A DNA stretch of 64,000 nt, taken from the NCBI RefSeq assembly GCF_001942305.1, contig NZ_MKKE01000066.1, positions 124,001 to 188,000 of the forward strand, read 5' to 3'. This document shows, piece after piece, positions 53,828 through 61,655 of this stretch (its first letter is position 1; each line of letters starts with the position of its first letter). The translations under genes were made by a program, and so were the position numbers. The notes under the pieces are model-generated. The model was not told the DNA's origin. It did not search any database and saw only the letters and a list, made by a program, of their open reading frames with translations. Source of the stretch: Saccharomonospora sp. CUA-673 (GTDB lineage: Bacteria; Actinomycetota; Actinomycetes; Mycobacteriales; Pseudonocardiaceae).

Positions 53828-54598
53828 ATGAGTGGACCACTCGACAGCAGGGTCGCCGTCGTCACCGGGGCAGGCAAAGGCCTCGGCCAGACCATCGCTG
53901 AGCGTTTCGGTGCCGAGGGGGCGACGGTGGTCGTTTCCGACATCGATGAGACCGCGGCCGAGAAGGTCGCCGCCGGCATCCCCGGTGCCACCTCTCAAGT
54001 GTGCGATGTGCGCGACGAGCAGCAAGTCGCCGCCCTGGTCGAGACAACCGTCGAGCGACACGGTGCCCTTCATGTGATGGTGCCCAACGCCGGAGTCGGT
54101 GCCCCGTGTCCGTTGCTGCAGATGGACCTCGCCAGCTGGCGGGCGGTCACTGCGGTCAATCTCGACGGTGTCTTCCTCAGCATCCGCTACGCGGCCCCGG
54201 CCATCATCGCGGCCGGCGGGGGTGCGATCGTCACCCTCGGCTCGTTCACCGCGATCACTGGATCCCCGTTGATCGGGCACTACGCCGCGGCCAAGGCGGG
54301 CGTTGTCAACCTGACCAAGACAGCCGCCACGGAGTTGCGCCCTCACGGCGTGCGGGTCAATGCGCTGCTTCCGGGATTCGTCGGCACCGACTTGGTGACG
54401 GCCGCGGCCCCGGCGTTCGAGGAGATACTCGGTCTGCCCAGCGGTGGGTTCGACGGCCTGATCGAGCAAAAGCAGGGGCGCTACGGAACACCCGGCGAGG
54501 TCGCCGAGGCCGCACTGTTTTTCGCCAGCGAACGATCCTCGTTCTGCACGGGTAGCGGTCTCGTGCTCGATGGCGGCCTTGATGCCTCCTTGCTCTGA
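53828..54598 (+). CDS. Short-chain dehydrogenase/reductase 2
   Basis: This 256-residue SDR has TGAGKGLGQT, VSDIDETAAE (NAD-type Asp), PNAGVG in place of the usual NNAG, a Ser in LGSFTAITGS and YAAAK. It is only moderately similar to SDR 1, so a separate step is likely, such as oxidation of a second hydroxyl or reduction of an intermediate. AAGGAG precedes ATG 53828. The Asn-to-Pro change in the NNAG motif is conservative in several SDR subfamilies and does not by itself imply loss of activity. Confidence 0.9.
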   Translation: MSGPLDSRVAVVTGAGKGLGQTIAERFGAEGATVVVSDIDETAAEKVAAGIPGATSQVCDVRDEQQVAALVETTVERHGALHVMVPNAGVGAPCPLLQMDLASWRAVTAVNLDGVFLSIRYAAPAIIAAGGGAIVTLGSFTAITGSPLIGHYAAAKAGVVNLTKTAATELRPHGVRVNALLPGFVGTDLVTAAAPAFEEILGLPSGGFDGLIEQKQGRYGTPGEVAEAALFFASERSSFCTGSGLVLDGGLDASLL

Positions 54599-54625
54599 GC
54601 GGAACAAGATCGAAAGGACAGAAAA

Positions 54626-54964
54626 ATGGCCCGCGCACAACTGATCGCCTATGTCTCGCCCAGCTCCCCGCAGCAGGAGGAGGCGTTCAACCAGTGGTAC
54701 GACGAGGTGCACATCCCACAGGTCGTCGAGCGCATCCCGGGCGTCGTCGGCGGCAACCGATTCCGGCTCGCCACCGCGCAACTCGTCTCTGCCGCCGAGC
54801 TGCCCGCCCGCCGCTACCTGGCGGTCTACGAGCTCGACACCGACGACCTGCAGTCGTTGGCGAACCGGCTGGCGGAGGCGCTCGGGGACGGGACGCTCGA
54901 CATCACCGACGCCATCGACATGACCGATCAGGCGCCGGTGCTGCACTTCTACGAGCCGGTCTGA
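54626..54964 (+). CDS. DUF4286/EthD-like dimeric alpha-beta barrel protein
   Basis: The 112-residue protein has FNQWYDEVHIPQVVERIPGV, characteristic of DUF4286 and EthD-type ferredoxin-like barrels (W-Y-x-x-H-I/V-P), and RRYLAVYELDTDDLQSLANR. Such proteins serve as small isomerases, lyases or accessory proteins in catabolic clusters. The conserved His in EVHIP is the candidate functional residue. It closes the plus-strand cargo operon; the convergent regulator ends 29 bp further. Confidence 0.82.
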   Translation: MARAQLIAYVSPSSPQQEEAFNQWYDEVHIPQVVERIPGVVGGNRFRLATAQLVSAAELPARRYLAVYELDTDDLQSLANRLAEALGDGTLDITDAIDMTDQAPVLHFYEPV

Positions 54965-54992
54965 CGGAGCCCGCGCCTGGCGGCCCCGGCCG

Positions 54993-56300
54993 TCAGACGG
55001 CGGTGGTCGGGCGCAGCACCCGCTGGCCCAGGAAATGGCAGACCTGCAGCGCAAGCGCGACGTCCAGCCGGTCGTAGGCGCTCGGGCTGCGGCCGTCCTC
55101 GAAGACCTTGCCGAGCCGGTACTTGACGGTGTTGCGGTGCAGGGTGAGCTGCTCGGCGGTCTTGCCGTAGTTCTCGCCGTTCATCAGGAACACGCGCAGC
55201 GTCTCGCGCAGCACAGCCGTGTTCTCGTCGTCGTGGGCCAAGCGGCCCAGCACTTCCGAGACCCAGGCCCGGGTGGAGTCGATGTCCTTGGCGAGCAAAG
55301 ACACGATCGCCACACCCTGATCGCCGAAGCTGAGCGCCGACGGCGTCCGCTCACCCGAGGCAAGCGCCACCGCTCGGGCGGCCTGTGCCTGTTCGTGCGA
55401 GCGTTTGAAACCGGCCACGCCTGAAGCCGGCAGGCCCAGGGCGACCCTGCAGCCTCCTGTGCTCTCGGCCGCTTGCAGTACCTCGGCCATGTCCACGGTC
55501 CGGTGGCCGCGTCCGAGCGGGATCCACCCCCAGGCCGTGGTCCGATCTACCGCCGTGATGATCGGTGGGCTGCCTGCTCCGTAGCGCGTCGCGAGCGCGC
55601 GCAGGACGTCCTCCAGAGTCCTGAGTTCACCCGAATCCGCTTCCGACCTGGTGCTCCAGACGACCGCGGCGAGGTGGAATTGCTCGAGCCGGTATCCGGT
55701 CTCGGATTCGAATGCCGACGTCTCGACCGGCTGCTGCGCGAGGATCTTATGGATCAGCGAGGATTGCACGTTGCCGCGGGCGTTGTTCCAGCGTTCCCGC
55801 TCCTTCGAGTAGGCGTCGATGACGTAGAGCGAGATCCAGTCGATGTACTGATAGACCACCCGCGAGATGTGGTGGAGCACCTCGATCTTCCTCTCGGCCG
55901 AGCAGCCGAGGTTCTGGACCTCCTCGAAGACCCGCTGAATGAAGTCGTCCTGGCCCATGTGGTAGGCCCGGACCAGCGAGTTCCCGGGGATGTCGCGCTG
56001 CGCCAAGCGCAGTGCGTACTCCACCGCCGCCGTCGTCGGCTGCAGGTGCTCAATCGGGATGTGGTTGGTCAGGATGTGGACGATCGTCTTCGTGTTGGCA
56101 TCGACGCTGGCCAGTAGTAGTTCGACGAGATCCTGGTCGGCATCCAGCATGTCGATCTCGCTGGCGAGTAGCTCGCTCATGTCCCGGGCGATCTGCGGCT
56201 GTCGCGTGTTGAGACGATGTGCGGTCTCGGAGACGAGTGCAAGAACGTCCCCGCCCCACTCGGACTGCGATACGACCGGTGCCCTGGACAACGATGCCAC
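54993..56300 (-). CDS. PucR-family transcriptional regulator
   Basis: The 435-residue protein has an N-terminal helical sensor region (about 1-170), a central GGDEF-like PucR domain with AAVVWSTRSEAD, and a C-terminal helix-turn-helix (GKTAEQLTLHRNTVKYRLGK). PucR proteins with this layout activate purine, amino acid, and aromatic or alicyclic degradation genes. GTG 56300 lies behind AGAGG. It is convergent with the cargo operon, and its likely operator is upstream of the ligase at 48131; autoregulation cannot be read from the 309-bp upstream gap. Confidence 0.88.
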   Translation of the reverse strand: MASLSRAPVVSQSEWGGDVLALVSETAHRLNTRQPQIARDMSELLASEIDMLDADQDLVELLLASVDANTKTIVHILTNHIPIEHLQPTTAAVEYALRLAQRDIPGNSLVRAYHMGQDDFIQRVFEEVQNLGCSAERKIEVLHHISRVVYQYIDWISLYVIDAYSKERERWNNARGNVQSSLIHKILAQQPVETSAFESETGYRLEQFHLAAVVWSTRSEADSGELRTLEDVLRALATRYGAGSPPIITAVDRTTAWGWIPLGRGHRTVDMAEVLQAAESTGGCRVALGLPASGVAGFKRSHEQAQAARAVALASGERTPSALSFGDQGVAIVSLLAKDIDSTRAWVSEVLGRLAHDDENTAVLRETLRVFLMNGENYGKTAEQLTLHRNTVKYRLGKVFEDGRSPSAYDRLDVALALQVCHFLGQRVLRPTTAV

Positions 56301-56609
56301 CTCTGTGCCCCTTTTCGCCGCAATTGCCCAACGGTAGCGCTACGCCTGGCCCCAGCCCTAGGGGTGAGGGTGACCAACCTCGGCCGAACGGTTGTGCATC
56401 ATCGACAAACCCTCTCGGCTCCCAAGCCCGCTGGCGGCCAGCCGCTGCCGTCGTCGGACGCCTCGCCGTCCGATAATCAGATTGCGCAGCTGGAGGCGGA
56501 GCTTCCCCTCGTGCTCGGGCTGCCGGTAAGGAGCGTGCTACCTGCCGCAGACGGTAACCATCGCAGCAGGTCAACCGTGATTTAAGTAAATCAATGGCAA
56601 GCTCTGGCC
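56301..56609. other. Non-coding gap between pucR and the res region
   Basis: I see no gene, no convincing promoter palindrome and no repeat longer than 8 bp. A TGATTTAAGTAAATCA palindrome (56579-56594) is the only AT-rich element. Confidence 0.4.
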
Positions 56610-56741
56610 ATGCCGGTGATGCGCAAACCAACGTTCACGAGACACCCTGAGGAGCAAAGCGTTTCCGCAGGTCGTCTCTGTCGCGCACCCCGTGTCCGCG
56701 CCAGTGTCACGCTGTCGGGCCTTCGCAATACAGTCCCGGCG
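56610..56741. promoter_or_regulatory. Probable res site of the catabolic transposon
   Basis: Conserved with the region upstream of tnpR at 1253: AACGTTCACGAGACA, GTTTCCGCAGGTC, CCCGTGTCCGCGCCA and GTCACGCTGTCGGGCCTTCG in the same order and spacing before the start codon. Confidence 0.6.
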
Positions 56742-57306
56742 ATGCGGATCGGCTACGGGCGGGTCTCCACTCGCGATCAACACCCTGAGGCCCAAGCCGA
56801 CGCTCTGGCCGCGGCAGGCTGCGACGAGGTCTTCGTCGACAATGAACAAGGCCAACCGCGCCGGTGACCAGCTCGTCGTGACCAAGCTCGATCGGCTCGG
56901 CCGCTCGCTGGAGCACCTCATCGAGCTGTCCAAGCAGCTCCAGGTCAAGCAGGTCGACCTGGTGGTGCTGCACCAGGGCATCGATACGTCCACTGCCGTC
57001 GGAAGGCTGTTCTTCTCCATCATTGGCGCGATCGCCGAGTTCGAGCACGCCCTGATGTCCGAGCGCGCCATCGATGGGCTCTCGGCCGCGCGGGCGCGGG
57101 GCCGCACCGGGGGACAGAAGCCCAAGCTCGGCCCCCGGCAGGTCAAGCTGGCGCGGCAGATGTACGAGGAAACCGGCGACGACGGGAAACGCCGCTACAC
57201 CGTCGCCCAGATCGCCGCCGAGTTCGGCGTCACCCGCACCATCATTCAAGCCCACGAGCAGCTAATCCAGTTCCTGGCACCGGTTCTGACCAGCACCGAT
57301 ACCTAG
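56742..57306 (+). pseudogene. tnpR: Tn3-family resolvase with internal deletion
   Basis: The start [20 protein letters not shown] is intact, but after DEVFVDN about 50 bp present in the tnpR at 1253 are missing and the frame is lost (the short frame ends EQGQPRR). The rest continues in another frame as [20 protein letters not shown] to TVAQIAAEFGVTR, and then runs through the TIR instead of the normal IYRHLG end. The protein can therefore not be made as one chain. The element would depend on another resolvase, such as the intact one at 1253, to resolve cointegrates. Confidence 0.88.
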
Positions 57307-57343
57307 CCGCGGCCCCTTTCCGGCGTATCCGGTTCCCACCCCC
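57286..57343 (-). repeat. Right TIR of the catabolic transposon
   Basis: On the minus strand it starts GGGGTGGGAACCGGATACGC, as the left end; mismatches at positions 21 and 38. It overlaps the last codons of the damaged resolvase. Confidence 0.88.
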
Positions 57344-57550
57344 ACCGTGACCGCTGGCGGCACCGCCTGGCACCGCATGCTCACCAACCGCGAATGCGCC
57401 CGCGCCCAAGGTTTTGCCGACGGGCACGAGTTCGTCGGCAAAACCGCCGAGGTCAAACGCCAGATCGGCAACGCCGTGCCCGTGGGCATCGCCGCCTGGC
57501 TCGGTACCCGCGCCGCCCACGCCCTCACCACCACGCACCTGGCCGCATGA
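57344..57550 (+). pseudogene. C5-cytosine DNA methyltransferase C-terminal tail
   Basis: The frame reads [40 protein letters not shown] to HLAA. This is the last ~65 residues of a Dcm-type methyltransferase, containing motif IX/X elements (R-x-L-T-x-R-E-x-A-x-x-Q-G-F and Q-I-G-N-A-V-P). Everything upstream, including the PCQ catalytic motif, was removed at the transposon end and is not found elsewhere in the window. Confidence 0.82.
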
Positions 57551-57579
57551 CCCGGCCCACGTCTCTTCGAGGAGGTCCG

Positions 57580-58038
57580 ATGTCTCGTCACCACATCGCC
57601 GCCGACACCGCCGACTGCTGCTTGTTCGGCTACACCGCCGGTTGGCACATCCTGCTGGTGCGCCGCCGCTGGGAACCGTATGCCGGCCGGTGGGCCATCC
57701 CGGGCGGCTACGTCGAACCGGGCGAGAGCTCCGAGGTCGCCGCACGGCGCGAGCTCGCCGAGGAAACCAACGTCGCCTGCCATGCCCTGGAGTTCGTGGA
57801 CCACTACAAAGCTCCCGGCCGCGACCCGCGCGGCGACGTCAGCAGCGATGCCTGGTGGGGCCTCGTGCCCGCACTGGGCGGCATCGGCGGCTGTCCCACG
57901 CCGGAGCCGGCCGACGACGCCGCAGACGCCCGATGGTGGCACATCGAACGACTCCCGCCACTGGCGTTCGACCACGGGGCCATCATTGCCGACGCTGTCG
58001 CGCAGCTGCGCGGTCGACACCACCAGGAGATGCGATGA
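57580..58038 (+). CDS. Nudix hydrolase
   Basis: The 152-residue protein has a complete Nudix box GGYVEPGESSEVAARRELAE followed by ETNV, and a preceding WAIPGG. Nudix enzymes hydrolyse nucleoside diphosphates linked to another group; the N-terminal LLVRRRWEPYAGRW is like ADP-ribose/NADH pyrophosphatase-type members. GAGGAGGT precedes ATG 57580, and the stop overlaps the next gene start (ATGA). It follows a methyltransferase tail and may have been part of a phage-defence or DNA-modification island, which is only a guess from position. Confidence 0.9.
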   Translation: MSRHHIAADTADCCLFGYTAGWHILLVRRRWEPYAGRWAIPGGYVEPGESSEVAARRELAEETNVACHALEFVDHYKAPGRDPRGDVSSDAWWGLVPALGGIGGCPTPEPADDAADARWWHIERLPPLAFDHGAIIADAVAQLRGRHHQEMR

Positions 58039-58660
58039 ACAAGAAGCTCGTCACCGCCCTCACCACGCTCGTCGTGGCCGCCGGCGCCTACCTCGCCTCG
58101 GGAGCCGATCTCCCGTTCGCACAGTCCGACACCACCACCGAGGCTGCGCCCGCGGCAGGCGGTGTGGACCTGTCCGAGCTGACCGTCGCGCCGGAGGACA
58201 CCGGCGCCCACTACGACCGTGACGATTGGCCCCATTGGTCGTCCGTGGGCGAGGGGTGCGACGCGCGTGATGCCGCGCTCAAATCCCATGGGCGAGGCGT
58301 CACCGTCGGCGAGGACTGTGCCGTGTCGGGCGAGTGGACCAGCATCTACGACGGCGAGATCGTTGACGACTCCTCCGAGCTGGACGTCGACCACTGGGTA
58401 CCGCTGGCCGAGGTCGCCCGCTCCGCGCCCGCGACTGGACCGAAGACGAGCGCGAGGCCTACGCCAACGACCCCGACGTGCTCGTGCCCGTCACCGCCAG
58501 CTCCAACCGGTCCAAGAGCGATCAGGACCCGGCCACGTGGCTGCCCGAACAGGACCGCTGCGGCTACGCGGCCAGGTGGGTACAGATTAAGCAGCGCTAC
58601 GACCTCACCGTCGACAGGGACGAGCACGACGCCCTCGCCGCTGTCCTGAAACGCTGCTGA
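58035..58660 (+). pseudogene. Secreted HNH/DUF1524-type nuclease, frameshifted
   Basis: ATG 58035 starts MNKKLVTALTTLVVAAGAYL, a Sec signal, followed by SVGEGCDARDAALKSHGRGV and DVDHWVPLAEVARS, the HNH His motif of the DUF1524/GmrSD C-terminal family. At about 58425 the frame shifts; the alternative frame reads RDWTEDEREAYANDPDVLVP, VTASSNRSKSDQDPATWLPE, and WVQIKQRYDLTVDRDEHDAL to the stop at 58660. Actinobacteria encode many such exported nucleases of about 210 residues. With one base corrected the gene would be full length. Confidence 0.82.
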
Positions 58661-58860
58661 CCCACCCACGGCGCCGGCACACGCCGGTCTTTCCCAGTCG
58701 GGAACACTGGCGCATATCGACACGGTGACGTTTCGCCGAGAGTGTGCACCGCACGCCATGTCGTCGACCGCGCACCGAAGGTCGCGGCGCCCACGTGGGT
58801 GCCGCGGCCTTCCGCGTTCCGGGGTCCTGTCAGGCCCCCGTCGTAGGCTCAACCTCAGCT

Positions 58861-59381
58861 GCCAGCACATGCATTGGAGATCCCGTGTGTTCGAGGAGAA
58901 GATCTCCGGCCACAAGAAGGCGGCCGACCGGTCGCAGCTCTCCGCCGCCGTCGACTATTTGCGGCCCGACGACATGCTCACGGTGCAAGAGGTCGACCGG
59001 CTCGGCCGAAACCTCCTCGACGGCCTGCTCGTGCTCTCGGAGCTGTTCCAGCGTGGCGTCGCGGTCAAGGTCCTCGAGGGCATCGCCGCCGGCGAGCACC
59101 GCGAGCGATCACTCGTGCTCGACCTGGCCCTCGCCCTGGCCGAGGACCGACGCCGCGACATCAGCCGCAAAACCAAAAACGGCCTTGAAGCAGCCAAGCG
59201 ACAGGGGCGAACCGGCGGACGCCCGCCCGTCGTCGATGACGACAAGCGCCGCGCGATCCTCGCCCGCCGCGACGAAGGACAGTCGATCCGGCAAATCAGC
59301 CGCGGCACCGGCGTCTCCGTGGGCGTGGTCCACCGCGTGGTGAACGAGAACGCTGAGGAGAAGCCCGGCGTCGCGGGGTAG
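58861..59381 (+). pseudogene. Serine recombinase lacking its N-terminal catalytic segment
   Basis: The frame reads VFEEKISGHKKAADRSQLSA, MLTVQEVDRLGRNLLDGLLV, and a helix-turn-helix GQSIRQISRGTGVSVGVVHR near the C-terminus. The GYxRVST nucleophile region is missing; upstream sequence has other composition and no matching frame. It is a third resolvase type in the window and inactive. Confidence 0.75.
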
Positions 59382-59397
59382 CGATGATGTCCTCACG

Positions 59398-60249
59398 ATG
59401 TGCCAAGACAAATCAAGCACTGGCCTCTTTGTGGCTCGGTGGCACGATGAGAGTGTGTCGAAATCGGAGAAGCCGCAGAGGGCGCCCGCACCGGACATCG
59501 TCGTGTGGCGGCGAGGACTCCGCTGGGTCGAGGGGGCCCAGATGCAGGCAGATCGTTTCGAGGCAGTCTTTCTTGAGCTGCGTGCTGCCCTGCAAGACGC
59601 GCAGGTACGCGCGTATCTCAACGACGACAAGGCCAACCGAGAATCGTGGGTGGAGCACTACGATCAGAACTACGAGCCTTTTGATCGTCGGCGGCCAGTG
59701 AAAGTACCCACCCAGGCGCTCTCGATGCAGGCGACAACAGAACTCGACTTGCTAGTTGTCGCTATTCGGAACGTCCTTCGTGCCCAGGTCCGACTCCCGA
59801 AGCGGCTGAAGACCTCGATGGAGGGCGAAGATGTGCTGGAGCTGCTACGTAACGTCGTCGAACACTGGGACGAGGACGGTGGCCCTTCTATCAGCAAGCT
59901 CACAGAGCAGCATCCTGACGTACTGGTGGAGGGAATTTCTTTCACCAACAAGGAGATTTGGATTGGCGACACGATTCCCCTATCGCGTATTCAGGCATGG
60001 CTTTCTCGCGTAGGCTACGCAATTGTTTCTTCTCTTGAGTCTGCGGGCGAATCAGTGCTCGACGATATGGCTTCTTTCGTAACGGGTGACGACGCGTTGA
60101 GTTGGCCCCCTGATCGACTCCGGTACCGCTACTGGACCCTGCCTGCGATCGATGAGCAGGACTGGCCGAGGACGGACATGCCGCCTGAGGTGGCGCACCT
60201 GATGGGGGAGCGGTTTCGACGGATTCGGGAACGTGACGTAGCTGATTAG
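59398..60249 (+). CDS. Hypothetical protein (about 283 residues)
   Basis: No family is recognised. The sequence is soluble and mixed alpha/beta, with WVEHYDQNYEPFDRRRPVKV, LLVVAIRNVLRAQVRLPKRL and LELLRNVVEHWDEDGGPSIS, which resembles the regions where cell-associated RNase-like or Abi-type proteins carry RNxxEH motifs (R-N-V-V-E-H is present). Third-position GC is noticeably lower than in neighbouring genes, a sign of recent acquisition from a different genome. Start could be ATG 59398 or GTG 59455. The R-x4-6-H-type motif would fit an RNA-targeting toxin, but this is speculative. Confidence 0.6.
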   Translation: MCQDKSSTGLFVARWHDESVSKSEKPQRAPAPDIVVWRRGLRWVEGAQMQADRFEAVFLELRAALQDAQVRAYLNDDKANRESWVEHYDQNYEPFDRRRPVKVPTQALSMQATTELDLLVVAIRNVLRAQVRLPKRLKTSMEGEDVLELLRNVVEHWDEDGGPSISKLTEQHPDVLVEGISFTNKEIWIGDTIPLSRIQAWLSRVGYAIVSSLESAGESVLDDMASFVTGDDALSWPPDRLRYRYWTLPAIDEQDWPRTDMPPEVAHLMGERFRRIRERDVAD

Positions 60250-60511
60250 GTACCCGCGCTGCTACGAGATCACCAACGCCTCAGCTCTCGATGACGCCTG
60301 GAACGAGCGCCGACAACCACTATCCCGGTAGCGACCTCGCCACCCACCTGACAGCAACCCACTGGAAGACACTGGCCTCTGTTGGACCGCCGACGGCGAG
60401 TGGGTTACCCTGTGACACGTGAGTTCCGCACCGCGGGTGCGGGGCGAGTCGCAAGGCCAGGTGCTACTCGGGGCAGACCGGGACCCTGGCCTTACGCATG
60501 TCTGGGGCTGG

Positions 60512-61114
60512 TCAGCAGCCGGTATCCACCGAGACCTCGTACACGCAGTGCTCCAGTGCTGCGCGGAACGGTGCCGATTCGTCCTCCCGGCTGGCCCGCA
60601 CGGCGCCCGCCACGACATCAGCCGCCCAGAGAAGCGGTTCGTCCGGACCTGGCACATGCTCAACCCGAAACGACGTCCCTTTCGGCAGCTGATACCGCGC
60701 CCCCACGAACGCCTTGACATCACGTGCGTTGAGCTCTTTGCTGCGACTTTCCATGATCAAACGCTCCGCACCGTAGCTATGCAGCTCGAACAACAGCGTG
60801 CTCAGGCACCTTGCTCGGGCCCGCTCCTGGCGCTGTTGCGGCACCGGAGCCCCCACCGCCACCACATGAAACCCCTCGAGTCCGCCAATTTCCTTCGCCG
60901 CGCGGTGCTTCTGAGATTCGTTCATCTCGTTCCAGTGAAGCTTGCCAACACGACGCCGCGGCCCGCGGAGTCGCTGCAGAACCTCGCGCACATCGTCCTC
61001 GTCGGCAGGCTCGAACATTGCCGCCGCGAGTACGTAGTAGCCACCGACGGTGGCCTCCTTGAATGACTCGTCGGCAAACGCACACCGAGCAGCGGACGAA
61101 GGAAGAGAAGGCAC
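60512..61114 (-). CDS. DUF3800-type protein
   Basis: The 200-residue protein has AFADESFKEATVGGYYVLAA near the N-terminus, KLHWNEMNESQKHRAAKEIG, LIMESRSKELNARD and PLLWAADVVAGAVRASREDE. DUF3800 proteins share a (F/I)xDES start and an A-D-x-x-A-G end, an RNase H-like arrangement, and often accompany defence or mobile genes. The acidic residues in ADES and WAADV are the candidate metal ligands. It is alone on the minus strand here. Confidence 0.75.
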   Translation of the reverse strand: MPSLPSSAARCAFADESFKEATVGGYYVLAAAMFEPADEDDVREVLQRLRGPRRRVGKLHWNEMNESQKHRAAKEIGGLEGFHVVAVGAPVPQQRQERARARCLSTLLFELHSYGAERLIMESRSKELNARDVKAFVGARYQLPKGTSFRVEHVPGPDEPLLWAADVVAGAVRASREDESAPFRAALEHCVYEVSVDTGC

Positions 61115-61655
61115 CGATCCAGGGTACGGCGCGCCCCCGACTTAGCGGGCCATCCGCGTAGGCGGGAGCGATACGGTAGTCGAGCGCAGGCCAGTAGGCC
61201 TGCGAAGTGAACCCGGCAGCCTTCCGGACGGTGGGCGGGCCGGGTTTCGCTGGTTCAGGCCACCGAGCGTCGTCACGACTGAGCTAGAGAGCCATGCCAT
61301 GACGAGGGCCCCGCCGTCAGGCGGGGCCCTCGTGTGTCTGGCCTTTGCCGGAGCCTGCCGTGGTTACGTCGACCGTCGGTCAGCTTCCGGACGTGGGCCA
61401 GGCCACTCGCACACATCGGTCGCACGGATATGAGCGTGCCTTCGGTGTGCTGTTCCCCAGCGTAGCATGGTCAGGGCCAAGTAAAAGTACTGACTGACCC
61501 GGTGACAGACACCTAAGCTGGCAGATATAACCGGGCGACCCGGATGTTAAAGTACTATCTGAGCGGGTTCTATACCGCCAACTCGGCCGGTACTACGTTA
61601 TAGGAACGACCGTATATAGCTAATGGCGACCTTACCAGTTCGAGGAAGAGTGCCG
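61115..61655. other. Intergenic region with hairpins and AT-rich repeats before rep
   Basis: The region has a hairpin AACCCGGC ... GCCGGGTT (61210-61246), a perfect terminator (61303-61332), then an AT-richer stretch (61470-61622) with two similar 20-mers, AAAGTACTGACTGACCCGGT (61484) and AAAGTACTATCTGAGCGGGT (61549), 65 bp apart. No protein gene is visible. The AT-rich block in front of the probable replication gene is the best candidate for an origin in this part of the window. Confidence 0.5.
61303..61332 (+). terminator. Perfect 13-bp-stem terminator hairpin
   Basis: CGAGGGCCCCGCC GTCA GGCGGGGCCCTCG followed by TGTGTCT. It is the strongest hairpin I saw in the window and may end an unseen small RNA or insulate the rep region. 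Confidence 0.8.

Larger units (their letters stand above)
44675..57343 (+). mobile_element. Tn3-family catabolic transposon (about 12.7 kb)
   Basis: It is delimited by 58-bp inverted repeats (44675-44732 and 57286-57343, two mismatches). tnpA is at the left end, a damaged tnpR with its res region is at the right end, and seven cargo genes lie between: CoA ligase, DUF3556 protein, FAD oxidoreductase, two SDRs, a DUF4286-like protein and a divergent PucR regulator. Flanking bases (ACTTA and CACCG) are not a 5-bp target duplication, so one flank was probably rearranged after insertion. The right flank is the tail of a cytosine methyltransferase gene whose body is missing. Confidence 0.88.

Noticed and set aside
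61200-61335. A tRNA or riboswitch in the hairpin-rich gap
   Set aside because: The hairpins do not form a cloverleaf and no known riboswitch core was recognised; only the terminator is supported.
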